Source: Pedobacter cryoconitis
Lineage (GTDB): Bacteria > Bacteroidota > Bacteroidia > Sphingobacteriales > Sphingobacteriaceae
DNA: 64,000 bases
NCBI RefSeq assembly: GCF_003259615.1
Contig: NZ_QLLR01000032.1
Coordinates: 1 to 64,000 of the forward strand
Direction: 5' to 3'
Position numbers and translations under genes: made by a program. Shown here piece after piece: positions 51,467 to 60,754 of this stretch (within the stretch, counting starts at the first letter, position 1; every line of letters starts with the position of its first letter). The notes under the pieces were generated by a model that searched no databases, had not been told where the DNA came from, and worked only from the letters and a program-made list of their open reading frames with translations.

Positions 51467-51864
51467 TATATATAAATATTTTAATGCTCAAATATAAGAA
51501 ACAGTTTAAAATTCATCTGATTATTTGTTCGCACTGAATCCCCCTTTAACTGCCCCCTGCCTTTCGCTATGCTAAACGCATTGCAAAATATCAGTTACAC
51601 AAATAAACATCCCCGCAATCCATTAAAGAACCCGTTTAAATATAAACACACACAAGCAACATAAATATAAACAGGCTAATATTTGATTTTAATATTTGTA
51701 TTTTCGCGTCGTAATGGGAAAAACGGTAAATACAGAACCGAATTATACCATTAGGTATTAAATATAATCTTACTTTTGTAGAAGTTTGTATAAAGTTTAA
51801 ACAGACTTAAAGAGTTAATCAAAGCTGTAAAGGCGATGATCAATCATTAATTTATATATAACAT
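51467..51864. other. AT-rich intergenic region upstream of fabF
   Basis: This 398-bp gap between divergent cupin and fabF genes holds no supported gene. Its left two thirds have scattered repeats of ATATAAAC-like words (around 51647-51680) and the -7-like word TATTTTCG near 51698. The right part carries the better candidate fabF promoter listed separately. No RNA gene was recognised. Confidence 0.5.
51745..51778 (+). promoter_or_regulatory. Candidate fabF promoter with dyad
   Basis: TACTTTTG (51771-51778) fits TAnnTTTG. The perfect dyad ATACC-ATTA-GGTAT (51745-51758) lies just upstream, across the expected -33 position. A regulator binding there would control fabF. The TetR-family gene downstream is one possible candidate, by position only. 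The predicted leader is about 80 nt. Confidence 0.4.
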
Positions 51865-53109
51865 ATGTTAAAAAGAGTTGTTATCACAGGGATTGGCGCA
51901 TTAACGCCTTTAGGAAATGATGTAAATACTTTCTGGAGCAATACCATAGCTGGAAAAAGCGGAGCTGCAAAGATTACCCGCTTTGATGCCTCCCTCTTCC
52001 GCACGCAATTTGCTTGTGAACTCAAGGATTATGACGTTACAAAATATTTAGACAGGTCAGACATTAAAAGAACGGACCGTTTTACGCAATACGCTTTAGT
52101 AGCGTCTGATGAGGCAATCAAAGACTCTGGATTTGAATTTGACAAAATGGACCCATTTGATGTCGGTGTGATCTGGGGATCAGGACAAGGTGGAATGGAT
52201 ACTTTCGAGCAACAGTCTGCTGAGTTTGCGCTCGGAAATGGTACACCACGTTATAGCCCGTTCTTTGTTCCAAAACTGATTGCTAACATGGCATCAGGGA
52301 TGATTTCTATCCGTAACGGTTATATGGGAATCAATTACACCACTGTTTCTGCCTGTGCAACTTCTAACACAGCAATTATGGATGCTTTCACTTATATCCG
52401 TATGGGTAAAGCAAAAATCATTGTGACCGGTGGTTCAGAAGCGCCGATTTCTGCCTCTTCAGTTGGTGGATTTTGTGCAATGAAAGCGATGTCAGCACAA
52501 AATGATACGCCTGAAACAGCTTCAAAACCATTTGACATTAAACGTGATGGTTTCGTAATGGGTGAAGGTGCAGGTGCATTGGTACTGGAAGAATACGAGC
52601 ACGCCGTAAAACGCGGTGCAACTATTTACGGAGAAATTGGTGGTGCGGCAATGACTGCCGATGCTTACCATATGACAGCAACCCATCCTGAAGGTTTAGG
52701 GGCTTCTCATGCGATGAAATTAGCACTTACTGAGGCTGGTTTGACTATCCATGACATTAATTACTTAAATACACACGCTACCTCTACCCCGGTTGGTGAT
52801 CTTTCTGAAACTAAAGCAGTAAGTAATCTATTGGGAACGGGTAAAAATGACTTGTTCATCAGTGCAACAAAATCTATGACTGGTCACTTATTAGGTGCAG
52901 CCGGAGCGATTGAAGCAATTATCTGTTTGTTATCAATGCGTGACAGTATTATTCCGCCAACGATTAATACAGATGAACTTGATCCTGCAATTCCATCAAA
53001 CCTGAATATCGTGATTAAAGAAGCGATCTCTGCCAAAGTTACCTCAGCCATGAGTAATACTTTCGGTTTTGGCGGTCACAACGGAATCGTTGTTTTCAAA
53101 TCGTTATAA
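51865..53109 (+). CDS. fabF: Beta-ketoacyl-ACP synthase II
   Basis: A 414-residue elongating condensing enzyme (KAS II). The catalytic Cys is in TTVSACATSNTA. The two histidines are in NTHATSTPVGDLSE and KSMTGHLLGAAGA, and the end has NTFGFGGHNGIVVF. It condenses malonyl-ACP with acyl-ACP in fatty-acid elongation. The usual acpP neighbour is absent, so this may be a second, stand-alone fabF with a specialised role (for example in lipid or aryl-polyene type synthesis). It has its own candidate promoter and a terminator, and it converges on a TetR gene. Confidence 0.95.
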   Translation: MLKRVVITGIGALTPLGNDVNTFWSNTIAGKSGAAKITRFDASLFRTQFACELKDYDVTKYLDRSDIKRTDRFTQYALVASDEAIKDSGFEFDKMDPFDVGVIWGSGQGGMDTFEQQSAEFALGNGTPRYSPFFVPKLIANMASGMISIRNGYMGINYTTVSACATSNTAIMDAFTYIRMGKAKIIVTGGSEAPISASSVGGFCAMKAMSAQNDTPETASKPFDIKRDGFVMGEGAGALVLEEYEHAVKRGATIYGEIGGAAMTADAYHMTATHPEGLGASHAMKLALTEAGLTIHDINYLNTHATSTPVGDLSETKAVSNLLGTGKNDLFISATKSMTGHLLGAAGAIEAIICLLSMRDSIIPPTINTDELDPAIPSNLNIVIKEAISAKVTSAMSNTFGFGGHNGIVVFKSL

Positions 53110-53125
53110 ACAAAAATCATTTCAA

Positions 53126-53158
53126 GCCGGTATGTTATTCAAACATGCCGGTTTTTTT
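53126..53158 (+). terminator. Terminator of fabF
   Basis: GCCGGTATGT (53126-53135) pairs with ACATGCCGGT (53143-53152) with one G-T pair, followed by seven Ts. It lies between convergent fabF and the TetR-family gene. Confidence 0.88.
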
Positions 53159-53175
53159 ACGCTTAAAAAAAGGCT

Positions 53176-53778
53176 TTATACTTTCAGCTGAAGGATAACC
53201 GATTCTACGGTAATGAGTATTTTATCCAGATTTGAAGAATGTCCGGTAATTTTCGCAATCATAATCCCCCCTTCAATCAGCGCAATGATGGAATAAGCGA
53301 CCCGGTCAATATCCGTATCCGCTTTGAACTCTCCGGCTTCCATTCCTGCAGCAATCAGGTTACCAATATCTTTTTTCCAATCGGTTACAGCCTTGGCAGC
53401 TTTTGCTTTTAATAAAGTATTGGTATCATCAGCCTCTATGGCTGTATTCAGGATCGGGCAGCCGCCTGTTGGAAAAGGGGCCCCGCTGAAACTATGATAA
53501 ACCTGTGCATAGACCATCAGCTTATCGTGGTAACTGCCCGCCTTCTGCATGCGCTGAGCGATAGCTTTCCTGATCTTGGACAAATTATAATCAAAAGCTG
53601 AAAGTGCAACATCTTCCTTATTCTCAAAGTTGCCATAAATACTTCCTTTGGTCAGGTGGGTAGCCTCTGTCAAATCTGACAATGAAGTCCCCGCATATCC
53701 TTTGGTATTAAATATACCCGCTGTTGTTTCAATAATAAACTGACGGGTACGCTCTGCTTTTGACAATACATGATCCAT
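53176..53778 (-). CDS. TetR/AcrR-family transcriptional regulator
   Basis: A 200-residue regulator. The N-terminal helix-turn-helix (about 5-50) reads RTRQFIIETTAGIFNTKGYA then TSLSDLTEATHLTKGSIYGNF, the standard TetR pattern, followed by KEDVALSAFDYNL. The C-terminal ligand-binding domain contains FPTGGCPILNTAIE, similar to TetR_C domains of quinone or drug responsive members with a conserved GGC. ATG 53778 is preferred over one 36 bp upstream because the family begins just before the first helix. Target genes may include the divergent SSS symporter, 201 bp away, or fabF. Confidence 0.92.
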   Translation of the reverse strand: MDHVLSKAERTRQFIIETTAGIFNTKGYAGTSLSDLTEATHLTKGSIYGNFENKEDVALSAFDYNLSKIRKAIAQRMQKAGSYHDKLMVYAQVYHSFSGAPFPTGGCPILNTAIEADDTNTLLKAKAAKAVTDWKKDIGNLIAAGMEAGEFKADTDIDRVAYSIIALIEGGIMIAKITGHSSNLDKILITVESVILQLKV

Positions 53779-53979
53779 GCAACAAAAGTCCTGAAAATTT
53801 CTGTCCCAAACCATAGCTTACGTAACAAATTATCTGCAGAACGCTAAACTGCTCCGTATAATAAATTGCATAATAAAATTATTATACTAAATTTATTTCG
53901 ATAACCAATTATAAACCAACCTCCTGATAAAGGAAATAGATTACAGGCCATACCCCCTTTAATCTGAACCACTTAAACT

Positions 53980-55668
53980 ATGAATTCATTAGGCACTTAC
54001 GACTACGTCGTTTTCCTCGTTTACTTCCTCATCGTCGCCCTTTATGGCTGGACAGTTTACCGAAAAAAACAAGCACAAAAAGAAAACTCAAAAGATTTCT
54101 TCCTGGCTAAAGACTCCTTAACCTGGTGGGCGATCGGTGCCTCCCTTATTGCCTCCAACATTTCAGCAGAACAATTTATTGGAATGAGCGGATCGGGCTT
54201 TACCATGGGTCTGGCCATTGCCAGTTACGAGTGGCTTGCCGCTGCAACCCTGATTATTGTCGCTATATTTTTTATTCCTGTTTATATCAAGAATAAAATC
54301 TATACGATGCCACAATTTCTCGGACAGCGGTATAACAGTACGGTAGCCATGATTATGGCTATTTTCTGGCTTTTATTGTATGTGGTCGTTAACCTGACCT
54401 CTATCCTTTACCTGGGCGCTTTAGCCATTAACAGTATCTCAGGCATTAATATTACTGCCTGTATGTATATCCTCTCTGTTTTTGCCGTAATTATTACCCT
54501 CGGCGGGATGAAAGTAATCGGCTATACGGATGTGATCCAGGTATTCTTTTTGATTCTTGGTGGCCTGGCAACAACCTACCTGGCGCTGGAATTAGTCTCT
54601 ACACACTTTGGAACCACGGGCGTGTTTAACGGACTTTCGCTGATCAAAGAAAAAGCAGTAGATCACTTCCAGATGGTCTTCCATAAAGAAGATGCACATT
54701 ATATGGATTTACCAGGTCTTTCGGTATTAATCGGCGGGATGTGGATCGTTAACCTCAACTATTGGGGCTGTAACCAATATATTACACAAAGAGCATTAGG
54801 TGCTGATTTAAAAACGGCCCGCAGTGGATTATTGTTTGCTGCATTCCTGAAATTACTGATGCCGGTGATCGTTGTTTTACCAGGTATCGCTGCCTATGTT
54901 TTGTATAAAGAAGGTTATGGGGATTTCCATAAAGCCATGTTAAAAGACGGTTCTCTAAATGCAGATTCGGCTTATCCTGTACTGCTTAACCTTTTACCAC
55001 AGGGGCTAAAAGGATTATCCTTCGCAGCTTTAACGGCGGCCATTGTAGCTTCTCTTGCAGGGAAAGCAAACAGTATCGCGACCATATTTACCCTGGACGT
55101 GTACAAGAAAGTTATCAATAAAGATGCTGACGAAAATAAACAGGTTGTCGTTGGCCGGATTACCGTTATTGTGGCAATGGTTTTAGCCATTATTATTGCG
55201 CCACAACTCGGAATTGATAAAAAAGGAGGCTTCCAGTTTATACAGGAATATACCGGCTTTGTTTCTCCTGGTATTTTTGCCATGTTCTTACTCGGATTTT
55301 TCTGGAAAAGGACCACTTCAAATGCTGCATTATTTGCGACTATCGGTGGATTCATCCTTTCTGTGTTATTTAAAGTACTGCCATCTTTCGCTAACCTGGA
55401 ATGGTTAAGCCCTTATGGTTTCTCGAAACTTGTAGAACAGAAAAATGGTGCGATGTTATATGAAATTCCTTTCATTGACCGGATGGGCTTCGTATTTGCA
55501 ATTTGTGTAATTGCGATGTTCATTATCAGTAAACTGGAAAACAGGAACGGAATTAACCCTAAAGGATTGGAAGTTGACCGCTCTATGTTTAAAACCAATC
55601 AGAGTTTCGCTATTGGCTCCTTGATTGTAGGCGGGATTATCGTTGCCTTATACAGCCTTTTCTGGTAA
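53980..55668 (+). CDS. Sodium/solute symporter (SSS family, SGLT-like)
   Basis: A 562-residue transporter with about 14 membrane helices, related to Na+/galactose symporters. Motifs include DFFLAKDSLTWWAIGASLIASNISAEQFIGMSGSG near the N-terminus (key words SLIASNISAEQFIG), GGMWIVNLNYWGCNQYITQRAL, and the Na2-site region LSFAALTAAIVASLAGKANSIATIF. It likely imports a sugar with sodium. No sugar-catabolic gene is next to it. It is divergent from the TetR gene, with a hairpin 24 bp after its stop. Confidence 0.92.
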   Translation: MNSLGTYDYVVFLVYFLIVALYGWTVYRKKQAQKENSKDFFLAKDSLTWWAIGASLIASNISAEQFIGMSGSGFTMGLAIASYEWLAAATLIIVAIFFIPVYIKNKIYTMPQFLGQRYNSTVAMIMAIFWLLLYVVVNLTSILYLGALAINSISGINITACMYILSVFAVIITLGGMKVIGYTDVIQVFFLILGGLATTYLALELVSTHFGTTGVFNGLSLIKEKAVDHFQMVFHKEDAHYMDLPGLSVLIGGMWIVNLNYWGCNQYITQRALGADLKTARSGLLFAAFLKLLMPVIVVLPGIAAYVLYKEGYGDFHKAMLKDGSLNADSAYPVLLNLLPQGLKGLSFAALTAAIVASLAGKANSIATIFTLDVYKKVINKDADENKQVVVGRITVIVAMVLAIIIAPQLGIDKKGGFQFIQEYTGFVSPGIFAMFLLGFFWKRTTSNAALFATIGGFILSVLFKVLPSFANLEWLSPYGFSKLVEQKNGAMLYEIPFIDRMGFVFAICVIAMFIISKLENRNGINPKGLEVDRSMFKTNQSFAIGSLIVGGIIVALYSLFW

Positions 55669-55691
55669 TCCCCGGTCAGGCATAAAAACAA

Positions 55692-55720
55692 AGCCCCTCA
55701 ATCTTAACGACTGAGGGGCT
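55692..55720. terminator. Hairpin between symporter and sdhB
   Basis: AGCCCCTCA (55692-55700) pairs with TGAGGGGCT (55712-55720). The T-rich tail (TTTGTTTTT) lies on the minus-strand side, so it can end the leftward sdh operon, and as a stable hairpin it can also end the symporter transcript. A second weaker hairpin, GGAATTT / AAATTCC with five Ts, is at 55744-55779. Confidence 0.75.
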
Positions 55721-55922
55721 ATTGTATCCATTTGTGTGTGTTTGGAATTTCATCTACCCAAAAGTTCAAATTCCTTTTTATTATCAACATTGGTAAGCAA
55801 CAAAACACACCGATGAAGATCCCTTTGGTAACTACCATTACCCGATTCCGGAGTTCGAATCTAACCTATTACCTGTAAAACGTAAGCAAATCAGCAAACG
55901 CTACAGCAATTCAAAATATATT

Positions 55923-56669
55923 TTAATCTTTTAGCAAATTCGCTTTAGTATACTCCCAGTTCATCCTTGCAATATTCAGTACAGAGATGCCCTGCGGGCA
56001 TTCCACCTCACAGGCTTCCGTATTGCTGCAATGCCCAAAACCCTCTTCATCCATCCGGGAAACCATTTTCAACACCCTTTTAGCCGCTTCTTTTTCTCCT
56101 TGCGGGATTTTGGCCAAATGAGAAATCTTGGCGGAAGTAAAAAGTGCAGCACTTGAATTTTTACAGGTGGCCACACAAGCACCGCAGCCAATACAAGCCG
56201 CAGAATCAAAAGCAGATTCCGCAGTTTTATGGGTAATCAATAAAGTATTCGCCTCCGCTGGCTGACCAGTATTAGCTGTAATAAACCCACCCGCCTGTAT
56301 AATACGGTCAAAAGCAGAACGATCTACTTTAAGATCCCGCTTTACTGGGAAAGCCGTTGCCCTGAAGGGTTCCACATAAATTGTAGCCCCGTCTTCAAAC
56401 TCCCGCATATGCAGCTGGCAAGCCGTTAAACCGGGAACCGGCCCGTGCGCCTGTCCATTGATCATCATCCCGCAAGTCCCGCAAATTCCCTCCCGGCAAT
56501 CATGGTCAAATTCAACGGGCATTTCTCCCTTAAGGATAAGCTGCTCATTTAAAGTATCCATCATTTCCAGAAAAGACATGTGGTGATCTACCTGATCCAG
56601 CATATAATCTACCAGTTTCCCTTTAGCTTTTGCATCTTTCTGACGCCATATTTTAAGATGTATCTTCAT
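55923..56669 (-). CDS. sdhB: Succinate dehydrogenase / fumarate reductase iron-sulfur subunit
   Basis: A 248-residue iron-sulfur protein carrying electrons between flavoprotein and quinone site. The [2Fe-2S] cysteines are in DCREGICGTCGMMING and a downstream CQLHM. The [4Fe-4S] and [3Fe-4S] cysteines are in CIGCGACVATCKNSSAALF and CEVECPQGISV. It lies at the membrane on the cytoplasmic side. It is last in the porin-DASS-sdhC-sdhA-sdhB operon, with 5 bp to sdhA. Direction (succinate oxidation or fumarate reduction) cannot be told from this subunit. Confidence 0.95.
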   Translation of the reverse strand: MKIHLKIWRQKDAKAKGKLVDYMLDQVDHHMSFLEMMDTLNEQLILKGEMPVEFDHDCREGICGTCGMMINGQAHGPVPGLTACQLHMREFEDGATIYVEPFRATAFPVKRDLKVDRSAFDRIIQAGGFITANTGQPAEANTLLITHKTAESAFDSAACIGCGACVATCKNSSAALFTSAKISHLAKIPQGEKEAAKRVLKMVSRMDEEGFGHCSNTEACEVECPQGISVLNIARMNWEYTKANLLKD

Positions 56670-56674
56670 GATTC

Positions 56675-58591
56675 CTAACTATAACTTCTTACTGATAATT
56701 TAATAAACTCGAATTTTAAGTGTTCAGGGTGTAATAAAGGGAGATTGTCTTTTCCCTTCCACTCCCATGCAGACACATAACAATAATTTTCATCATCCCT
56801 TAATGCTTCTCCATCTGTAGTTTGATATTCTTCTCTGAAATGTGCCCCGCAGGATTCTTCTCTGCTGAGCGCATCATGACACATCAGTTCTGCAATCTCC
56901 AGATAGTCAGCTACTCTGCCCGCTTTTTCCAGCTCACTATTAATCTCACCCGCAGTACCCGGCACAATCAGGTCTTTATAAAATTCTGACCTTAATACTT
57001 TAATTCCTTCAATTGCTTCGGTTAACCCCTGTGCAGAGCGCGATAAACCACATTTATCATATAATAACTTGCCTAGTTTCTTATGGAAGTAGTCTGATGT
57101 TTTTGTACCCTTAATTTCACAAAGTACGGCCAGCTGCGCGATAACTTCTTTTTCAATCCGATCAAATTCAGGATGATCTGTGGTTATCTTTTCTTTCTTC
57201 AACTCCCCGGATAAATAATTAGCCAGCGTATACGGAAGGATGAAATACCCATCCACACAAGCCTGTAACAGGGAATTTGCACCTAGCCTGTTTGCGCCAT
57301 GGTCAGCAAAATTAGCCTCTCCAATTGCAAATAAACCCGGGATAGTGGTCATCAGCTCATAGTCTACCCATAACCCGCCCATAGAAAAATGTGCAGCCGG
57401 GGAAATCTTCATCGGTGCAGCGTAAGCATCATCGGCAGTTATCTTTTTATACATAGAGAACAGGTTGCCGTATTTCTCTTTGATCTTATCTTTTCCCTGC
57501 TCTTTAATCGCTTTTGAAAAATCAAGATATACGGCATTCCGCTGTGCCCCAACTCCAAAACCAGCATCAATTCTTTCTTTGGCAGCTCTGGAAGAAATAT
57601 CCCTTGGGGCCAGGTTACCAAATGAAGGATAACGTCTTTCCAGGTAATAATCTCTTTCTTGTTCAGGAATATCATTTGCAGTCCTTTGCTCATCCGGTAA
57701 TTTAGGAACCCAGATCCTTCCGTCATTCCGCAATGATTCTGACATCAGCGTTAATTTTGACTGATAATCTCCAGATTGGGGTAAACTCGTCGGGTGAATC
57801 TGTGTCCAGCTTGGACAAGCCATTAGTGCTCCTCTTTTATGTGCCCGCCAGATGGCCGAACCATTACAGCCCATAGCCAGGGTAGATAAATAATAAATCT
57901 TACCAAACCCGCCTGTAGCAATCACGACAGCTTCGCCAGCAAAACGTTCCATTATCCCGCTATCCAGATTACGCGCAATAATCCCTTTGGCTTTCCCTTC
58001 TACCACGACCAGGTCCAGCATTTCATGCCTGCTGTATAAAGTAACTTTTCCAAGAGAAACCTGCCGCATCAATGCCTGATAAGCACCCAGCAATAACTGC
58101 TGCCCGGTTTGTCCCCGCGCATAAAAAGTACGGCTCACCTGTACCCCGCCAAAAGAGCGGTTACTCAGGTAGCCGCCGTATTCCCTTGCAAAAGGTACAC
58201 CCTGCGCTACTGCCTGATCAATCAGATTTAAAGAACATTCCGCTAAACGGTATACGTTAGCTTCCCGTGCCCTGAAATCTCCGCCTTTCAGCGTATCATA
58301 AAACATCCTGTAAACAGAATCTCCATCGTTCTGGTAATTTTTAGCTGCATTAACACCGCCCTGAGCAGCTACTGAGTGTGCTCTTCTGGCAGAATCCTGG
58401 AAACAAAAAGAGGTAACCGGGTAACCCTGTTCTGCTAAAGAGGCAGCGGCAGAGGCACCCGCAAGTCCGGTTCCAACCACAATAACAGGTAATTTTTTCC
58501 GGTTCGCAGGATTAACCAGTTTCGCCTGCGCTTTATACTGGCTCCATTTAGTTTCTAATGGGCCGGCTGGTATTTTAGCATCTAATTCCAT
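56675..58591 (-). CDS. sdhA: Succinate dehydrogenase / fumarate reductase flavoprotein subunit
   Basis: A 638-residue flavoprotein that interconverts succinate and fumarate. The FAD-binding start is VVGTGLAGASAAASLAEQG, the histidine for covalent FAD is in RRAHSVAAQGGVNAA, and substrate-site residues occur in HPTSLPQSG and DHGANRLGANSLLQACVDG. The length and SdhC type match the epsilonproteobacterial/Bacteroidota QFR-SDH class (type B, two hemes). It overlaps sdhC by 10 bp, showing tight coupling. Confidence 0.96.
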   Translation of the reverse strand: MELDAKIPAGPLETKWSQYKAQAKLVNPANRKKLPVIVVGTGLAGASAAASLAEQGYPVTSFCFQDSARRAHSVAAQGGVNAAKNYQNDGDSVYRMFYDTLKGGDFRAREANVYRLAECSLNLIDQAVAQGVPFAREYGGYLSNRSFGGVQVSRTFYARGQTGQQLLLGAYQALMRQVSLGKVTLYSRHEMLDLVVVEGKAKGIIARNLDSGIMERFAGEAVVIATGGFGKIYYLSTLAMGCNGSAIWRAHKRGALMACPSWTQIHPTSLPQSGDYQSKLTLMSESLRNDGRIWVPKLPDEQRTANDIPEQERDYYLERRYPSFGNLAPRDISSRAAKERIDAGFGVGAQRNAVYLDFSKAIKEQGKDKIKEKYGNLFSMYKKITADDAYAAPMKISPAAHFSMGGLWVDYELMTTIPGLFAIGEANFADHGANRLGANSLLQACVDGYFILPYTLANYLSGELKKEKITTDHPEFDRIEKEVIAQLAVLCEIKGTKTSDYFHKKLGKLLYDKCGLSRSAQGLTEAIEGIKVLRSEFYKDLIVPGTAGEINSELEKAGRVADYLEIAELMCHDALSREESCGAHFREEYQTTDGEALRDDENYCYVSAWEWKGKDNLPLLHPEHLKFEFIKLSVRSYS

Positions 58592-59265
58592 AATCCGAAT
58601 TGAGTAAGGTGAACGTAAACCGGGATAACTGCAAAACCGATAGTAACTGCATAACTGTAAACCGTACCAAATATTTGTACGAGTGCAGCATATCCCGGGT
58701 GATATAAGCCTAATGTTCTGACCGCACTTTTAAATCCATGTAAAAGGTGAAAGCCTAAGGCAAACATCGATAGCACATAAAGTAATACGTACCACCACGA
58801 TTTAAAGGCGTGGACAACCACTACATATAAATCTTTATTTCCATTTTTATCAAAAGGTACCGTCCCGAATTTATAAACGTACCAGAAATCTTTAAAGTGA
58901 ATCACCAGGAAAATCAAGAGTATAGTACCCAGGATACCCATATTTCTGGAATACCATTTACTGGCTTGTTTCCGGTTATCATAAGCATATTTAGCAGCCG
59001 TTTGTTTATTTTTCAAGGTGATAACTAAAGCATCCACTGCATGTGCAATCAGCGAAAAATATAGTACATAAGAAATCATCCTGATAAATATGTTGCCCGA
59101 CAAAAGGTTAGAATAGTAATTGAAACTCTCTGCCGCGCGGTCTGCCGGTAATAATAACTGCAAATTCCCCAGTAAATGGATTACCAGGAAAAAGCACAGG
59201 AACAGTCCGGTCAGGGCCATCAGGTTTTTTCGTGATAAAGTGCTTTTTAAAAAAGTTATGTTCAT
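58582..59265 (-). CDS. sdhC: Succinate dehydrogenase cytochrome b subunit (type B)
   Basis: A 227-residue membrane anchor with about five helices. Histidines that could bind two hemes are in FFLVIHLLGNLQLL, LIAHAVDALVIT, FLVIHFKDFWYVY, VVVHAFKSWWYVL and GFHLLHGFKSAVRTL. A single large cytochrome subunit is typical of the type B enzymes that can use low-potential menaquinone. The start at 59265 (MNITFLKSTLS) is chosen over an upstream ATG at 59310, which would overlap the transporter gene by 35 bp. The transporter stop is 10 bp upstream. Confidence 0.93.
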   Translation of the reverse strand: MNITFLKSTLSRKNLMALTGLFLCFFLVIHLLGNLQLLLPADRAAESFNYYSNLLSGNIFIRMISYVLYFSLIAHAVDALVITLKNKQTAAKYAYDNRKQASKWYSRNMGILGTILLIFLVIHFKDFWYVYKFGTVPFDKNGNKDLYVVVVHAFKSWWYVLLYVLSMFALGFHLLHGFKSAVRTLGLYHPGYAALVQIFGTVYSYAVTIGFAVIPVYVHLTQFGLWN

Positions 59266-59275
59266 ATTATTTTGA

Positions 59276-60745
59276 TTAATAAACTCCGGTGACTTTCCAC
59301 CATAAACCACCCAATCCCATCCAGATCGCTAATAAAGCGACTCCGACAATCAATCCCATAATCCACCATTGTTTAACATCCACGTACCCGCTTCCAAAAT
59401 ATACCGGAGCAGGGCCGTGCGCATAATGTGTAATCGTACCAAACAATGAACCAGTAAAACCTAACATAAGGGCTAATAACAATGGAGGGACACCCATTGC
59501 AATACCTACCGCCAACAAAGCAGCATACATTGCAGCTACATGGGCAGTTGCACTCGCAAACAGGTAATGACTTAGAAAATAGACCACGATAATGATCGGG
59601 AAAGCCAGTGTCCAGGACATTCCTAAAAGTAAAGTCTGTATTAAATGTCCAAACCAGGGAATAAAGCCCAGTTCGTTTAATGAGCCCGCCATCATCACCA
59701 GTGTTGCAAACCAGACGATGGTATCCCATGCTCCTTTTTCTGCTTTGACATCTTCCCAGGTCAGTACCTGGGTAAGCAATAGAATAGAAAGGCCGATAAA
59801 TGCAGTCGTTGTTGCATCTATTTTAAACAGATCTCCGGTTACCCAAAGTACCAGTAAAATCACGAATGCCAATAACATCAGCCATTCATTTTTTGTGATT
59901 TTACCCATTTCTTTCAACTTGGCTACAGCCATTGCAGGTGCTTCTGTTGTCTTTTTCAGTTCAGGAGGGAAAATTTTATAGAGTAAATAGGGAATAATAA
60001 TTACAGAAGCCAGTCCGGGAACTATTGCTGCCCAGAACCACGACATCCAGCTGATATGAATTCCCATATCTGCTGCAAATTTCTGACACATCGGGTTACT
60101 TGCTGTTCCGGTCAGAAACATAGCAGAAGCAATCAGGTTCATGTAATAGCTGTTCAGCGTAAGGTATGCACCAACTTTCCGGTGTGTTTCTACCTTATCG
60201 GGCATAGAACCCAGGCTCATCGCCATAGATTTCATGATCGGATATATAATCCCTCCTCCCCTTGCTGTGTTACTTGGAATAGCCGGGGCAAGTATTAAGT
60301 CGGCAGCACCCAGACTGTAAGCTAAACCCAGGGAACTTTTCCCGAATAACTTAATGAAGATATAAGCGATCCTGCTTCCCAGACCTGTTTTGATGAAACC
60401 ACGGGCGATAAAAAAACTGATTCCGATTAACCAGATTACTTTATCACCGAAACTTCTTAAGGCCAGTGTAATTGATTTCCCCGGATTACCGGGTGCAAGC
60501 ACACCAGTCATTGCAACCAGCGCGATAGCCATCATACAAAGTGTTCCCATACTTGCTGCTTTCAGGATAATTCCGACAATAGTGGCCAGAAAGATGGCCA
60601 GTAAATGCCATGCTTCCGGTTTAACACCTTCGGGGGCGGGAATAAACCAGATTGCGAGCCCGAATACAACGGTAATCAGCAATGGAATGGGTTGAATTTC
60701 TTTTTTTGGAGGCACGGCTGCCGCTGGAGTAGATGTAGATTTCAT
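59276..60745 (-). CDS. DASS/SLC13-family dicarboxylate (anion) transporter
   Basis: A 489-residue transporter with about 12-14 helices, close in pattern to CitT and plant 2-oxoglutarate/malate translocators. Two SNT-type substrate motifs are visible: APAIPSNTARGGGIIYP and LTGTASNPMCQKFA. The C-terminal half repeats the fold (FASATAHVAAMYAALLAVG, GTITHYAHGPAPVYFGSGY). Members exchange or symport succinate, malate, fumarate, citrate or 2-oxoglutarate. Its position between a porin and sdhCAB argues for C4-dicarboxylate supply or succinate exchange tied to the SDH/QFR complex. It is 9 bp after the porin gene. Confidence 0.93.
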   Translation of the reverse strand: MKSTSTPAAAVPPKKEIQPIPLLITVVFGLAIWFIPAPEGVKPEAWHLLAIFLATIVGIILKAASMGTLCMMAIALVAMTGVLAPGNPGKSITLALRSFGDKVIWLIGISFFIARGFIKTGLGSRIAYIFIKLFGKSSLGLAYSLGAADLILAPAIPSNTARGGGIIYPIMKSMAMSLGSMPDKVETHRKVGAYLTLNSYYMNLIASAMFLTGTASNPMCQKFAADMGIHISWMSWFWAAIVPGLASVIIIPYLLYKIFPPELKKTTEAPAMAVAKLKEMGKITKNEWLMLLAFVILLVLWVTGDLFKIDATTTAFIGLSILLLTQVLTWEDVKAEKGAWDTIVWFATLVMMAGSLNELGFIPWFGHLIQTLLLGMSWTLAFPIIIVVYFLSHYLFASATAHVAAMYAALLAVGIAMGVPPLLLALMLGFTGSLFGTITHYAHGPAPVYFGSGYVDVKQWWIMGLIVGVALLAIWMGLGGLWWKVTGVY

Positions 60746-60754
60746 GATGGTATT

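Noticed and set aside
55853..55861. GTTCGAATC, a tRNA T-loop-like word
   Set aside because: The flanking bases do not form a T-stem, and no acceptor, D or anticodon arms can be folded around it.
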